Positions 26,056-35,454 are shown, counted from the stretch's first letter. The stretch is 64,000 nucleotides of DNA from Oligoflexia bacterium (GCA_016861345.1 BOLD01000006.1:141605-205604); one strand, 5' to 3'. A program made the numbers and translations. Notes: generated by a model from the letters alone, not told the origin.

Positions 26056-26061
26056 AAACTG

Positions 26062-26091
26062 TTGTCATCCCCTAAATTCTGGTGCTCTAAT
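26062..26091 (+). promoter_or_regulatory. Possible sigma-70 promoter for the outer-membrane protein gene
   Basis: TTGTCA and TCTAAT are separated by 18 bases in the gap before the ATG at 26120. The -10 lies 28 bases from the start codon. Moderate match only. Confidence 0.4.
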
Positions 26092-26119
26092 TGGTTCAGA
26101 TTATTAACAAGTAGGTTTT

Positions 26120-27559
26120 ATGAGAAAACTTCAGAGTTCTGCACTTTTTGCGGCATTTGTTTGTTTGTTCGCTGGTCATAATCTTTATGCAATGGCTGTT
26201 GATTGGGCTGGTACCTATCGATTTGAATATGTCGAAGTCGATAAAACTTATCTCTCTAGTGATCCAGGTGGACGCAAGTCTTATTTTCTCAATCATTTAA
26301 ACTTAAGCCCAAAGATCATAGCTGCGGATGGAATTAATGTTGTTGCAAATTTTGAAGTGCTGCCTTCACAACAATATCCAAACTCTCAACTTGGACAGAA
26401 TTTTGGTACAGGCATGGGGACAGCGGGGGGCGAAAGCTCAACAGCCTCAACAAATCAAAACTCATCTTCACTGCAGGTGACTCAGCTTTATGTCAATGTG
26501 AACCATGAGTATGGCGCTCTTTTGGCTGGCCGAACTCCACTTCATTTTGGAATGGGCATCACACAAAATGCTGGCAACGGTTTGTTTGATCACTGGTCCA
26601 ACGTACACGATGTCGTCGGATATAAATTTTTGATTGGTAACCTGTCGATAATGCCAATGATTGGAAAACCTTATCGCGAGTCTTTCGCTCAAGGATCTGA
26701 AACTGGTGAGATGATTTGGGATATCCTTTATACAAATCCTGAAACTGAATCAACCTTCGGAGTCTTTCATCAAACTCGAACTTCGAGCATTTCAGGTAAT
26801 GATGCTGGAAAAGTTTTTCAAAGAGTCTACTCGGGAGCTACAACTACGGGCGGCTGGAGCACCACCCACACCAACGTTCTTTTGGGCCGAGGTTGGGAGT
26901 CTTTCAAGTTTAAGCTTGAGGCTGGTTTTAATTCAGGCAACACAGGAATCAGCACTTCAACAGGCGAAGCAATTAAATTAAATGGTTATGGCATCGCCAT
27001 GGAATTGGATTTTCCACGCCCAGAAAGTAAGTATCACTGGACTGTGCGCACTGGTATTGCGAGCGGTGATAATCCAAAGACTGAAGCATTTGAGGGATAC
27101 TTCTTTAACCGCAATTACGACGTAGCCTTTCTGATGTTTAATCATCCAATGGGCAAATACGATATGTTCCGTACAGGATTGCAAAGACAGGGTGATGTCA
27201 CTTGCACAACGGCTCCATGTTCAGCCTATGCGAATGACCGATCGGCAGATGAAGAGACGATCAGTAATGCCATCTATTTCTCTCCGAAAATGAGTTACTC
27301 AATGGGTGATAAGTGGGAATTCTTAAGCTCACTAACCTGGGCCCAGCTTCAGACCAATCCGTCAGCAACATTTGATGATGTTTCAAAGGATGTGGGATTT
27401 GAATGGGATCTTGGTTTTCAATACAAGCCACAAGAAAAAATTCGTTGGTTAACTGAGGTTGGAATGCTTTTCCCAGGAGCCGCATGGCAAGAGGGCGGAG
27501 CAAACCGAGATCACGCATTTAATTTAGGAATACAAACAAAAGCTGCCATCAGCTTCTAG
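26120..27559 (+). CDS. Outer-membrane beta-barrel protein (porin-like)
   Basis: A 479-residue protein with a Sec signal peptide ending NLYA-MAVDW. The mature part alternates polar and aromatic/hydrophobic residues (YRFEYVEVDKTY, LQVTQLYVNVNHEYGALLAGRTPLHFGMG) and ends in AAISF, a C-terminal Phe as required by the BAM machinery. A Ser/Thr/Asn/Gly-rich loop lies near residue 100. The size and the GRTPLHFGMG strand suggest an alginate-export or porin-type barrel of about 16-18 strands. Substrate unknown. A strong terminator follows, so the gene is a single transcription unit. Confidence 0.8.
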   Translation: MRKLQSSALFAAFVCLFAGHNLYAMAVDWAGTYRFEYVEVDKTYLSSDPGGRKSYFLNHLNLSPKIIAADGINVVANFEVLPSQQYPNSQLGQNFGTGMGTAGGESSTASTNQNSSSLQVTQLYVNVNHEYGALLAGRTPLHFGMGITQNAGNGLFDHWSNVHDVVGYKFLIGNLSIMPMIGKPYRESFAQGSETGEMIWDILYTNPETESTFGVFHQTRTSSISGNDAGKVFQRVYSGATTTGGWSTTHTNVLLGRGWESFKFKLEAGFNSGNTGISTSTGEAIKLNGYGIAMELDFPRPESKYHWTVRTGIASGDNPKTEAFEGYFFNRNYDVAFLMFNHPMGKYDMFRTGLQRQGDVTCTTAPCSAYANDRSADEETISNAIYFSPKMSYSMGDKWEFLSSLTWAQLQTNPSATFDDVSKDVGFEWDLGFQYKPQEKIRWLTEVGMLFPGAAWQEGGANRDHAFNLGIQTKAAISF

Positions 27560-27635
27560 AATGCAACTTGATAACATCTCGTACGACAGCTTGAAGACAA
27601 CGTGAAAACAGTTTGAGATGGTGGTGGTGAGCGGG

Positions 27636-27667
27636 ACCCAGGGGTCGAAAGGCCTCTGGGTTTTTTA
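27636..27667 (+). terminator. Rho-independent terminator after the barrel protein gene
   Basis: ACCCAGGGGTC and GGCCTCTGGGT pair across a GAAA loop and are followed by six T. It lies about 75 bases after the stop codon. Confidence 0.9.
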
Positions 27668-27669
27668 TT

Positions 27670-27701
27670 TTAAAAATAAAACGAGCCCATCTTGGGCTCG
27701 T
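27670..27701 (-). terminator. Rho-independent terminator after the QP-rich protein gene
   Basis: The nine-base arms ACGAGCCCA and TGGGCTCGT enclose three bases, and the minus strand continues TTTTATTTTT. It stops transcription of the gene at 27736-29220 and stands back to back with the plus-strand terminator. Confidence 0.88.
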
Positions 27702-27735
27702 TGGAGGACTTAGTTATTTTCCGCTATCTCGATTA

Positions 27736-29220
27736 TTAGCGGCGTTGGAACATCACTGCGGGTTGTTGCTGAACTGGTTGGCCGTACTGTGTGGGCATTC
27801 CTGGTCGCATAAACTGCTGTTGCTGTACAGGCTGCTGAAACTGACCTTGGATTGGGAACTGGTTGTTATTCCAAGTTCCGTTCACAGGTCGTGGCATATT
27901 TGGATATTGTCCCTGAGGTTGCTGATTCTGATATTGAGGAACTTGGTAGACACGGCCATGGTTTCGTGGCTGAGTTGGATTTACTGTTGAGCCGGGCTGA
28001 CCAACTTGATTTTGTCCAGGGCCTGGAACGATCGGCATTTGTCCCAATCCTGAACCATCATCAAACATCAAGGCATCTAAAGCTGCGATGTTGGCATTTT
28101 TATCTTGAAGAGTTTTAATTCCACCTTGGATGGGTTGATAGAAGCCAGTCTCAAAGAGCTGCTCATAGAGTGTAGGGTTTTGAGATCGTCTCGCAGCTGC
28201 GTCCATTGATCGGTAAAGAGCGGCAGCTTCGTTGAATGTTGTCCATGGATTTCGACCTGTCAAATCTCCTTGGCTATAAAGGAAGAGCTGAGCTGCAGTT
28301 AGAGCAGACTTAGGATCATTTGATACTTTGAGTTGTTGCTGGAAAACCCGCTTAGCCTGTGACGCTAAGCCTGACTTACTTAGAGATGTGAGATCTTCAG
28401 CGATAATTTCAGTGTATCGACCAGGTAATTTGCTTAATAGAAGGTCGCGAGTTGCAATTGCCGCATTAAGACCGACAGTTCCGGGGGTCATTGAGAGACC
28501 TTCTTTAAGGAGCTTTCTCATTTCAGTATTATAGTATTGCTTCACAAGTTTTGAGCATTTTTTGAAGTCGATTTTTTTCGCGCCAGACTTCTCTTTTTCT
28601 TCTTTAGCGGCATCGTCACATTTTCCGACGAGCTCAAGAATCTCTTCGCGCTGACAGCTTAAGAGAGAGTTCATGGCAGTCTTTGTGCCTTCTTCGTCCT
28701 CAGATTCGCAGGCAGTTTCATAGACAAGCTCTTCTTGCTTCTTTTCTTTTTTATCATCTGCTCGAAGTTTGCCGTCTTCTTTTTTCTCGGCTTTTGCAAT
28801 TTTTTGTTCTTTGAGTTTATCAACAGCAGCTTTTTTTAGTGCCATCTGGATAAAATCAATATTTTTTGAATCTTCTGGCTTTAAAGTCACTTCGCCCATT
28901 CCAAGTTTAACTGCGCAATCAATACAAGCACTTGCACCTTCGGTGTCAGATGCTTTTTGAAACTCATAAATGGCGCGATCGCCGCTGATTGCCGCTTTGA
29001 CTTCGATACCTTTGTAATCTCCGTCAAGAGCGATAGTGACTGACTGTGGTTTTACAGTCTTATCATCTTTAGTTGAGGCCATATCGATGGTGTTGATCCC
29101 ATCATTTCTGGCAATGTACTTACTTTCGGGGTTCAGGCTGATTGTTGAGCCTAGGGCGACAACAAGTCCTGCAACTAATCCCCATTTCTTTAGATCTGGG
29201 TTTGTGTTAAACGGTTTCAT
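27736..29220 (-). CDS. Exported protein with Gln/Pro-rich C-terminus, unknown function
   Basis: A 494-residue protein with a signal-anchor-like hydrophobic stretch at about 13-28 (GLVAGLVVALGSTISL). The family is unknown to me. The first half is charged, with a Lys/Glu-rich coil (about 125-170) and Cys pairs (CIDC, CESE, SCQRE, GKCDD, KKCSK) that may form disulphides outside the cytoplasm. A helical middle part (250-370) follows. The last 110 residues are low-complexity Gln/Pro/Asn, such as QQPQGQYPNMPRP and PVQQQPAVMFQRR, perhaps a cell-wall-spanning or sticky segment. Strong AGGAGG ribosome site, with a GGGC/GCCC hairpin just upstream of it in the leader. Confidence 0.75.
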   Translation of the reverse strand: MKPFNTNPDLKKWGLVAGLVVALGSTISLNPESKYIARNDGINTIDMASTKDDKTVKPQSVTIALDGDYKGIEVKAAISGDRAIYEFQKASDTEGASACIDCAVKLGMGEVTLKPEDSKNIDFIQMALKKAAVDKLKEQKIAKAEKKEDGKLRADDKKEKKQEELVYETACESEDEEGTKTAMNSLLSCQREEILELVGKCDDAAKEEKEKSGAKKIDFKKCSKLVKQYYNTEMRKLLKEGLSMTPGTVGLNAAIATRDLLLSKLPGRYTEIIAEDLTSLSKSGLASQAKRVFQQQLKVSNDPKSALTAAQLFLYSQGDLTGRNPWTTFNEAAALYRSMDAAARRSQNPTLYEQLFETGFYQPIQGGIKTLQDKNANIAALDALMFDDGSGLGQMPIVPGPGQNQVGQPGSTVNPTQPRNHGRVYQVPQYQNQQPQGQYPNMPRPVNGTWNNNQFPIQGQFQQPVQQQQFMRPGMPTQYGQPVQQQPAVMFQRR

Positions 29221-29516
29221 AAATCCTCCTATTTGTGGGCTTCCGGCCCAATAAAAGTTTCCTTCACCATTGATGCACTACAAGGACCAGGCCAAGATTG
29301 AGGGGCTTTTTGAAATCGGCTAAACATTGGTAATTGAAATGGATTCTCATGTTGAGACCGAGGCTCGCTGTACAAAAGTTGATAAGGGCTTAGGTGAGTG
29401 TCGAACATTTTACGGCTCTTGTCTCAGAGTGAGACTGCAAAATTACACTCTGAAAAGGGGTATATTTTGCGCACAGATTGACTCTTCAGAGGCAAGCGAT
29501 TAGCTTGCCCCTTGCG
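29221..29516. other. Divergent intergenic region
   Basis: Nearly 300 bases between divergent genes. Next to 29220 it has the AGGAGG ribosome site and a small GGGC-N5-GCCC hairpin of the minus-strand leader. At 29421-29435 there is a dyad GTCTCA-GAG-TGAGAC of unknown use. I find no convincing promoter pair and no small gene. Confidence 0.45.
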
Positions 29517-30701
29517 ATGAAGCTTCAGTTTATCACCCACCCTCGGCCTTCGAATTTAACAGACCAAGAATGGAATTCTTGGACCTGGCAGCTACAAAAT
29601 TCCCTAAAATCTCAGGCTGATTTTGAGAAGAATTTTGAACTGACAGAGGAAGAAAAAAAAGCCTTTCGCGATAGCCAAGGCGTTTTTAATATTCGAACGA
29701 CTCCTTACTACGCAAATCTGTGCCGACCCGATCCTAAGGATCCTCTACGAAGGATCATGATGCCCACAGTGATGGAGCTTGAAGACGGCCAACAGGCCCT
29801 ACTTGATCCCTTGGGTGAGAAAAAGAATAATCCTGTGTCTCGCATCATTCACCGCTATTCGGACCGGGTTCTATTTTTGGTGACTGACATTTGCAGTGTT
29901 TATTGTCGCTACTGCACACGAAAACATTTCACCGGGCAAGATCAGGCCTTTATTAAAGAATCAGAATTTCATCAGGCTTTGGATTATGTTCGATCTCATC
30001 CAGAAATCCGTGAAGTGATTCTTTCTGGTGGCGATCCGTTGACCTTGTCGGACTCTCATCTTGAAAAAGTTCTTTCTTCAATCAGAGAAATTGATCATGT
30101 CGAGATTATTCGCGTGGGCACACGAATGCCCGTTGTTTGTCCCATGCGAGTCACACCAGAGCTCAGTCAAATTTTAAGAAAATATGCTCCCGTCTTTGTG
30201 ATGACCCACTTTAATCATCCCCGTGAAGTCACGCTTGAGGCAAAGCAAGCTCTCGAGATGATGGTGGATCACGGAGTGCCAGTTCTCAATCAAATGGTTT
30301 TATTAAACGGAGTGAATAATCATCCGGCCATTGTGCAGGCCCTTTCTCGTCGACTGTTGGCGTGTCGGGTTAAGCCTTATTACATGTTTCAGTGTGATCC
30401 TTCCGAAGGATCGGATCACTTTCGAACTTCAATTGAAGATTCAGAGGCGATTCAGCGAGAGCTGTGGGGTCATCTCTCAGGATTGGCAATGCCGACACTT
30501 TCACTGGATATTCCGAATGGCGGAGGCAAGGTCACTCTCGCTCCTAATTTTGAAATTTTCAGAGATTCAGAATCACGGACCTATAAGGGCTGGGACGGAG
30601 TTGTGGAAAAGTATGTGAACCCATCTGAGAACTTGCGGCAGACTCCTGCTGATGTGAGCGAGTATCAAACCGAGTGGAATTTGATTCGAGGAAAAAATTA
30701 A
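29517..30701 (+). CDS. Lysine 2,3-aminomutase family radical SAM enzyme (KamA/EpmB)
   Basis: A PLP-dependent radical SAM enzyme of about 394 residues. The cluster motif is CSVYCRYCTRKHFTG, followed by the SAM-binding SGGDPLTL; the PLP lysine should be that in IPNGGGKVTLAPN. The family converts L-lysine to beta-lysine, either free (KamA) or on elongation factor P (EpmB). Length is nearer KamA. No lysine-fermentation, efp or epmA genes are nearby, so the target is open. The start is uncertain: a TTG 13 codons upstream is in frame and neither codon has a clear ribosome site. The 3' end overlaps the helicase gene by four bases. Confidence 0.88.
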   Translation: MKLQFITHPRPSNLTDQEWNSWTWQLQNSLKSQADFEKNFELTEEEKKAFRDSQGVFNIRTTPYYANLCRPDPKDPLRRIMMPTVMELEDGQQALLDPLGEKKNNPVSRIIHRYSDRVLFLVTDICSVYCRYCTRKHFTGQDQAFIKESEFHQALDYVRSHPEIREVILSGGDPLTLSDSHLEKVLSSIREIDHVEIIRVGTRMPVVCPMRVTPELSQILRKYAPVFVMTHFNHPREVTLEAKQALEMMVDHGVPVLNQMVLLNGVNNHPAIVQALSRRLLACRVKPYYMFQCDPSEGSDHFRTSIEDSEAIQRELWGHLSGLAMPTLSLDIPNGGGKVTLAPNFEIFRDSESRTYKGWDGVVEKYVNPSENLRQTPADVSEYQTEWNLIRGKN

Positions 30702-32938
30702 AACCGTTCCAGTCTTGCGTATTTGGCGACAAATTTTTTAATCGTTTGATCTGAAAAAAGAACGCTGACCTTTGTTTGATCGCCCACGCCCTCGACTTGA
30801 AAGATGGTGCCTGCGCCAAATGTGGGGTGACGAACCTTCATCCCTTTTTGATATTCACTTGAGCTTTGACCTTCATAATCAGGAAAGCTCTGTGATTCGT
30901 CTTCGTCATATTTTCGAATGGGTTTTGATGGCGTGCTGGAGGAGTTTGAATATTTGGAAACAAACTTTGGAGTTTCAAAAGACGTTGTGAAATTCACAAG
31001 CTCGTTTGGAATTTCTTTTAGAAATCGCGAAGGGGGATTGTACTGTTCCTGTCCCCAAACTTTTCTTGAGCGAGCATAGGTGAGAAACAATTTTTGTCTG
31101 GCTCTCGTCATGCCCACATAGGCGAGACGACGCTCTTCTTCAAGTTCAGATTCTTCATCATCGTCATCACCGCGATTTGAGGGAAAAAGATTTTCCTCCA
31201 TACCGACAACAAAGACATAGGGGTACTCTAGACCCTTTGAAACGTGAAGGGTCATCAGTGTGACCCCGTTTTGTTCATCATTCATGGCATCTACATCAGA
31301 GACGAGAGCCATTTCCTCGAGAAAATCCTGCATGGTGGCGTCTTGTCGTTCCTTTGTGAACTGCATCAGTGCATTTGAAAGTTCTTCTAAGTTTTCAATT
31401 CGAGCTTCAGACTCCACACTGTTTTCAACTTTGAGCTTTTGCAGATATCCAGTTTTATCCAGCAAGAGCTGATAAAATTCGACCATGTTGTAATCATGAA
31501 CATGGGCCTGCATATCAGTGATAAGGTCTAAGAAAACTCGAAGCTTCGAGGTTGTACCCGCATTAAATTCTCGGTTCAGTACGGCCCACTGAGTGGTTTC
31601 AAGCAGGCTTAATTTTTTTTCAATCGAAAGTTCTTCAAGGCGATCAAGAGTTGTTTTGCCGATTCCTCGGGTTGGAACATTGACGATTCGCTTAAAGGCC
31701 ATATCATCTGCTGGATTCACAGAAAGTTTCATGTAGCAGAGAACATCTTTGATCTCCATTCGCTCATAAAAGCGAACGCCGCCAACCAGCTGATGGGGAA
31801 TTGAGTTGGTGCGCAGTTGCTCTTCGAGCACTCGGGATTGGGCATTGGTTCGATAGAAAATGGCAAAGTCAGAGAGAGCCCCTTCTCCCTCATTCACCAT
31901 GCCTAATATTTTTTTTGCGATGAATCTGGCTTCGTCGTACTCACTTCTTTCCTCACGGACTTGAATGAGATCTCCGGGAGGATTTGATGTGAAGAGAGTT
32001 TTATCTTTTCGTTGAGTGTTGTGCTTAATAACAGCGGTGGCAGCTTTGACGATGTTTTGAGTTGATCGATAGTTCTCTTCAAGCTTAATCGTTTGAGCTT
32101 CGGGAAAGTCCTTTTCAAAATCAAGGATGTTACGAATATCTGCGCCTCGCCAGCTGTAGATGGATTGGTCTTCGTCGCCCACAACGCAGAGATTTCTATT
32201 TTTTTGCGCGAGCATTTTCACCAGTAAATATTGAATGTGGTTGGTGTCCTGGTACTCATCCACCATGACATACTTAAACTGGTTTTGGTATTCTTCAAGG
32301 ACTGCAGGGTACATTCGAAAAAGTTCATGCACTTTCATGAGCAGATCGCCAAAATCAAGAGCATTGGCTTTTTTCATCTCTTGCTCGTACATTCGGTAGA
32401 CTTCAATGCTTTTTGCATCCAAAAATAAGTGAGTGGACTTTTCAACCTCTGTCGGCCCAAGGCCTAACATTTTGGCTGAGTTGATTCGATTACGATAACT
32501 CTTCGCCGGAGACGTTTTTTCATTGATCTGAAGTGCCGCCATGACTTTTTTAATTTGCGACAATTGATCTGAGTCATCATAAATGGTGAAGAACTTTTTG
32601 TAGTCTAAAAGCTCGATGTGATTTCGAAGCACTCTTGTGCAAAAACTATGAAAAGTGCTAATCCACAAAGGTTCTCTGACAGGGATTCCAATATCGGCGA
32701 GAAGTTTGAAAATACGAGATTCCATCTCGCGGGCGGCCTTGTTGGTGAAGGTCACAGCCAGGATTTCTTCAGGCGCGGCGCGCCCGGTTGCAATCAAGTT
32801 CGCCACTCGCCGGGTCAGGACCCCGGTTTTGCCCGAACCGGCTCCAGCCAAACAGAGCAGGGGACCGTCTAAAGTTTCGACAGCTTTTTTTTGAGCTGGG
32901 TTCAATTTGGCGGTAATAATTTCAAGGTTTCTTTCCAT
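30698..32938 (-). CDS. pcrA: UvrD/PcrA-type DNA helicase
   Basis: A superfamily 1A helicase of about 746 residues that unwinds DNA 3' to 5' in repair and replication restart. Visible motifs: I (AGAGSGKTGVLTRR), II (MVDEYQDTN), III (VVGDEDQSIYSWRGAD), IV (LEENYRSTQNI), V (TLMTLHVSKGLEYPYVFVVG) and VI (RRLAYVGMTRARQKL). The C-terminal end carries a Tudor-like fold (MKVRHPTFGAGTIFQVEG), which in PcrA contacts RNA polymerase. ATG chosen over a GTG two codons earlier. It lacks nuclease domains, which separates it from AddA and RecB. Confidence 0.93.
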   Translation of the reverse strand: MERNLEIITAKLNPAQKKAVETLDGPLLCLAGAGSGKTGVLTRRVANLIATGRAAPEEILAVTFTNKAAREMESRIFKLLADIGIPVREPLWISTFHSFCTRVLRNHIELLDYKKFFTIYDDSDQLSQIKKVMAALQINEKTSPAKSYRNRINSAKMLGLGPTEVEKSTHLFLDAKSIEVYRMYEQEMKKANALDFGDLLMKVHELFRMYPAVLEEYQNQFKYVMVDEYQDTNHIQYLLVKMLAQKNRNLCVVGDEDQSIYSWRGADIRNILDFEKDFPEAQTIKLEENYRSTQNIVKAATAVIKHNTQRKDKTLFTSNPPGDLIQVREERSEYDEARFIAKKILGMVNEGEGALSDFAIFYRTNAQSRVLEEQLRTNSIPHQLVGGVRFYERMEIKDVLCYMKLSVNPADDMAFKRIVNVPTRGIGKTTLDRLEELSIEKKLSLLETTQWAVLNREFNAGTTSKLRVFLDLITDMQAHVHDYNMVEFYQLLLDKTGYLQKLKVENSVESEARIENLEELSNALMQFTKERQDATMQDFLEEMALVSDVDAMNDEQNGVTLMTLHVSKGLEYPYVFVVGMEENLFPSNRGDDDDEESELEEERRLAYVGMTRARQKLFLTYARSRKVWGQEQYNPPSRFLKEIPNELVNFTTSFETPKFVSKYSNSSSTPSKPIRKYDEDESQSFPDYEGQSSSEYQKGMKVRHPTFGAGTIFQVEGVGDQTKVSVLFSDQTIKKFVAKYARLERF

Positions 32939-32966
32939 GGTCACTCATTCACTGATTGGCTTTAGG

Positions 32967-32995
32967 TTCACTCGCAAATCTGGTAAAACTATTGT
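32967..32995 (+). promoter_or_regulatory. Probable sigma-70 promoter for the metallopeptidase-like lipoprotein
   Basis: TTCACT-N17-TATTGT. The predicted start near 33002 lies downstream of an alternative upstream start codon and 23 bases before the GTG I prefer, supporting that choice. Confidence 0.5.
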
Positions 32996-33024
32996 TCGAT
33001 TTTATAGTTCGAGGAGCCCACTTT

Positions 33025-34221
33025 GTGAAGCGAGAAATACATCGACTGCAGGTCATCATGATTGTTTTTTTGGGCGTGCTTTCTGGCATGGTTTTATCCG
33101 CTTGCCAGGGGCGAATCCGAGATCAACATCCGGGAGCCGTCCAGGTTCGGATACCGATGTATTCAAATAATGCGTATAAACTACAAACGATAGAGTTAAT
33201 CTCAATTGATGACATGAGAACTTTGGGTGGTTGGGCAGCAAGGTTTTTTCTAAGTCCCACTCTTTCTCGTGGAAAACTTGTTGGGATGCAGCCCCAAATT
33301 AACACCATCAGGACAGAGTCCGGAGAATACATTGCAACGGACTCGTTCAGCCTTCAGCTTTTAACATTGTATGCGCACATGGAAAAGCTAACTTTGCTTG
33401 ATGATGAATTGGGAATTTCCCGTGGCGATGAGAGCCGGGAACCTCGCACTGTTGCTATCAAGGTGAATATGATGAGTGAGAGTGGCCAACCTGATTCAGA
33501 TAACGCCCGTTACAACGGAAAATTAGATGCTTTTTTATTTGCGCCTTATTTGAGAGAAGATTTGCCGTTGACAGTGAATGCGGGAGTAATTGCTCATGAG
33601 CACTTTCACTCGATTTTCTACAAAACAGTGATTCAACCACTTGGCGATAAGTATCCGGGACCCGATGGCAACCTTCATGGCAATGATCAGAAATTGCTCA
33701 AACACTTTGGATTTGAAGAAGCGGCATCGAGTGAAAATGTTGGTCTACTGAGTGAGCGAGACATTTATCATGCGGTTTTACTTCGGGGTTTGAATGAGGG
33801 CTTGGCCGATATTTGGGGATGGTTGTATTCAGATGATACGGCATTTGTTCGTCGATCATTACCGCAAGTTGAAGAAAGTCGAACGCTCAGCTCTGGTGAG
33901 CTAAAATTAAAGTCGACAAAAGAATTGCGAGCCCAGGCCCAGGCGTATCATTCTTGGGGAAATTCAAATGCTGTTTCTTATGAATTAGGAAGTCAGTATG
34001 GTCGTATTCTTTTTGCGTCTTTGAATCAGTTTGCTGGTGACCCAGTGAAAATGAAAGAAATGAAGAAAAAGATGGGGCAGAAAATCAATTCAGCTTTACA
34101 GAAAATGACAATCCATTTTCAGTCTTTACCAGGTGATGAGATGATGACGACGGAATTTTTTCTTCAGCAATTGCAGGTGGAAATTCCCGAGGTTAAAATC
34201 GAGTACAAGGCGGCAAAGTGA
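33025..34221 (+). CDS. Lipoprotein with gluzincin-type zinc metallopeptidase motif
   Basis: I start this at a GTG preceded by GAGGAG; it opens a lipoprotein signal with lipobox LSAC (Cys27). The mature part of about 370 residues carries HEHFH (191-195) in an AHEHFHSIFYK helix, fitting HExxH, and a downstream NEGLADIWGW whose Glu258 would be the third zinc ligand, the gluzincin pattern. This suggests a membrane-anchored periplasmic or surface protease. I cannot name a family. The next gene, a small beta-barrel, overlaps by four bases, so the two products may work together. The hydrolase role is inferred from the motifs only. Confidence 0.75.
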   Translation: MKREIHRLQVIMIVFLGVLSGMVLSACQGRIRDQHPGAVQVRIPMYSNNAYKLQTIELISIDDMRTLGGWAARFFLSPTLSRGKLVGMQPQINTIRTESGEYIATDSFSLQLLTLYAHMEKLTLLDDELGISRGDESREPRTVAIKVNMMSESGQPDSDNARYNGKLDAFLFAPYLREDLPLTVNAGVIAHEHFHSIFYKTVIQPLGDKYPGPDGNLHGNDQKLLKHFGFEEAASSENVGLLSERDIYHAVLLRGLNEGLADIWGWLYSDDTAFVRRSLPQVEESRTLSSGELKLKSTKELRAQAQAYHSWGNSNAVSYELGSQYGRILFASLNQFAGDPVKMKEMKKKMGQKINSALQKMTIHFQSLPGDEMMTTEFFLQQLQVEIPEVKIEYKAAK

Positions 34222-34763
34222 TCAAATTCTTTGTCTTGATTCTGAGTTTTGTTTGTTCAGTTTCTCAAGCTCAACAGGAGAATACTCCTCAAGTCTTTGC
34301 AACTGTCGGACCTGAATTTCGAAGCGAAAGAAATGCTGAACAAAACGTTGCTCCTAAGCAAATGACCAGCTTGTCATTGGGGGTTGGATATTCCCATTGG
34401 ATCTATTTTTTAGAGACGGGGTCTTTTGAGGAGACATCGGGGAATTCAAGCCTCTTGGTGAAAAGAAAATTTGAAAACTATCTGGGCGGAGTGATATTTG
34501 AATCGGAGACAATTTTCTTAAAATCAAAACCTTTTCTTGCAGGACTTTTTGGTTTCTCTCGGGAGCTGATCGATACGACGGTCACGGGACAGACCACCAA
34601 TGATGTCAGTCGACCCTATTGGGTTGGGGGTGCTGGGACTGGTTTACGTTTAGCAAATATTAATCCTATTTGGGTTTCCATCGAAGTGCGTCTTGTGTTC
34701 TCTGAGCATCAGGACCCCAGTCCAAGTGTGGGCGGATTGCTACGCCTCGGCCTTCTCCTCTAA
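34218..34763 (+). CDS. Small outer-membrane beta-barrel protein
   Basis: A 181-residue protein with a Sec signal (IKFFVLILSFVCSVSQA). The remainder alternates hydrophobic and polar residues in short strands (TSLSLGVGYSHWIYFLETG, LLRLGLLL at the end) as in 8-stranded barrels. GTG start overlaps the stop of the metallopeptidase-like gene (GTGA), so translation is coupled. Function unknown; it may anchor or export its partner. Confidence 0.7.
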   Translation: MIKFFVLILSFVCSVSQAQQENTPQVFATVGPEFRSERNAEQNVAPKQMTSLSLGVGYSHWIYFLETGSFEETSGNSSLLVKRKFENYLGGVIFESETIFLKSKPFLAGLFGFSRELIDTTVTGQTTNDVSRPYWVGGAGTGLRLANINPIWVSIEVRLVFSEHQDPSPSVGGLLRLGLLL

Positions 34764-34808
34764 AACCCGCCCCGCGGGATTTCCATATGCAGTGCGGCAG
34801 TATTATCA

Positions 34809-34825
34809 TTTGAGCGAAGCTCAAA
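34809..34825 (+). other. Short stem-loop in the leader of the next gene
   Basis: TTTGAGC and GCTCAAA enclose GAA. There is no T-run after it, so it is not a typical terminator. It lies 45 bases before the lipoprotein ATG and may be a leader structure or an operator. A weaker GC-rich hairpin (CCCGC/GCGGG) follows the previous stop codon near 34768. Confidence 0.4.
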
Positions 34826-34869
34826 GTAATCTCATTGAATAGTTCTTCGGAACAAGAAAGGAAACCCAG

Positions 34870-35454
34870 ATGAGATCATCACAAAAATTACTCATTGGTT
34901 TTTTAGTTGGAATTACGGTGGGCCTTGGTGCCTGCTCTTCGAATCCTCACAAGGCTGAAAAAGTTGATACAAAAATCGACTCAAAAGGAGAGGTCACTGG
35001 CGACACGGTTGTGGGGCTGAAGGACGGCAATATGATCGTTCAGCGAAAAGTGTTGATGTCCGAGGAGCTTCGAACTCTTCAAAACGATACTTATAGTCTC
35101 GAGGATCGAGTTTACGGAAATCGCAAATACGGAAGCCTTGGGCTTTACGGAGTGTTGAAGAAGTGCCGAGCAGAATTGGCAGATAAGAAAAATGGCGGTG
35201 ATGGCAAGCTGATGTGGACTGAGCCAATGGACCGAGTCACCGACAAAGAAGAGAAAATGGCGATCGGCTTAGATGAGAAAGAAAAGCTTGTTGGAGTCAG
35301 TGAAGAATTCTTAAAAGACCGCATTGAGCGCTTTAAAGGTTACAAGGGAATTCTCGAAAAGCGTCAGGATGAGTACGAAGATAAAATTGCAATCTGTCAG
35401 GCTGAACTGAAGTCCCGCAAGCACGATGCTGAAAATAAAAAACCCGCTGAATAA
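34870..35454 (+). CDS. Putative lipoprotein, unknown function
   Basis: A 194-residue protein with lipoprotein signal (SQKLLIGFLVGITVGLGAC, Cys22). The mature part is highly charged and helical, Lys/Glu-rich, and ends in NKKPAE. Residues 60-110 hold aromatic turns (YGNRKYGSLGLYGVLKKCRAEL), and one further Cys pair (KKCRAEL, IAICQAEL) could form a disulphide. AAAGGAAA before the ATG. Family not recognised. The stop codon lies inside its own terminator loop. Confidence 0.78.
   Translation: MRSSQKLLIGFLVGITVGLGACSSNPHKAEKVDTKIDSKGEVTGDTVVGLKDGNMIVQRKVLMSEELRTLQNDTYSLEDRVYGNRKYGSLGLYGVLKKCRAELADKKNGGDGKLMWTEPMDRVTDKEEKMAIGLDEKEKLVGVSEEFLKDRIERFKGYKGILEKRQDEYEDKIAICQAELKSRKHDAENKKPAE

Noticed and set aside
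29272..29290. GG-N10-GC on the minus strand before the QP-rich protein gene
   Set aside because: Only the GG and GC match; TGGTCC and GTGC are not sigma-54-like.
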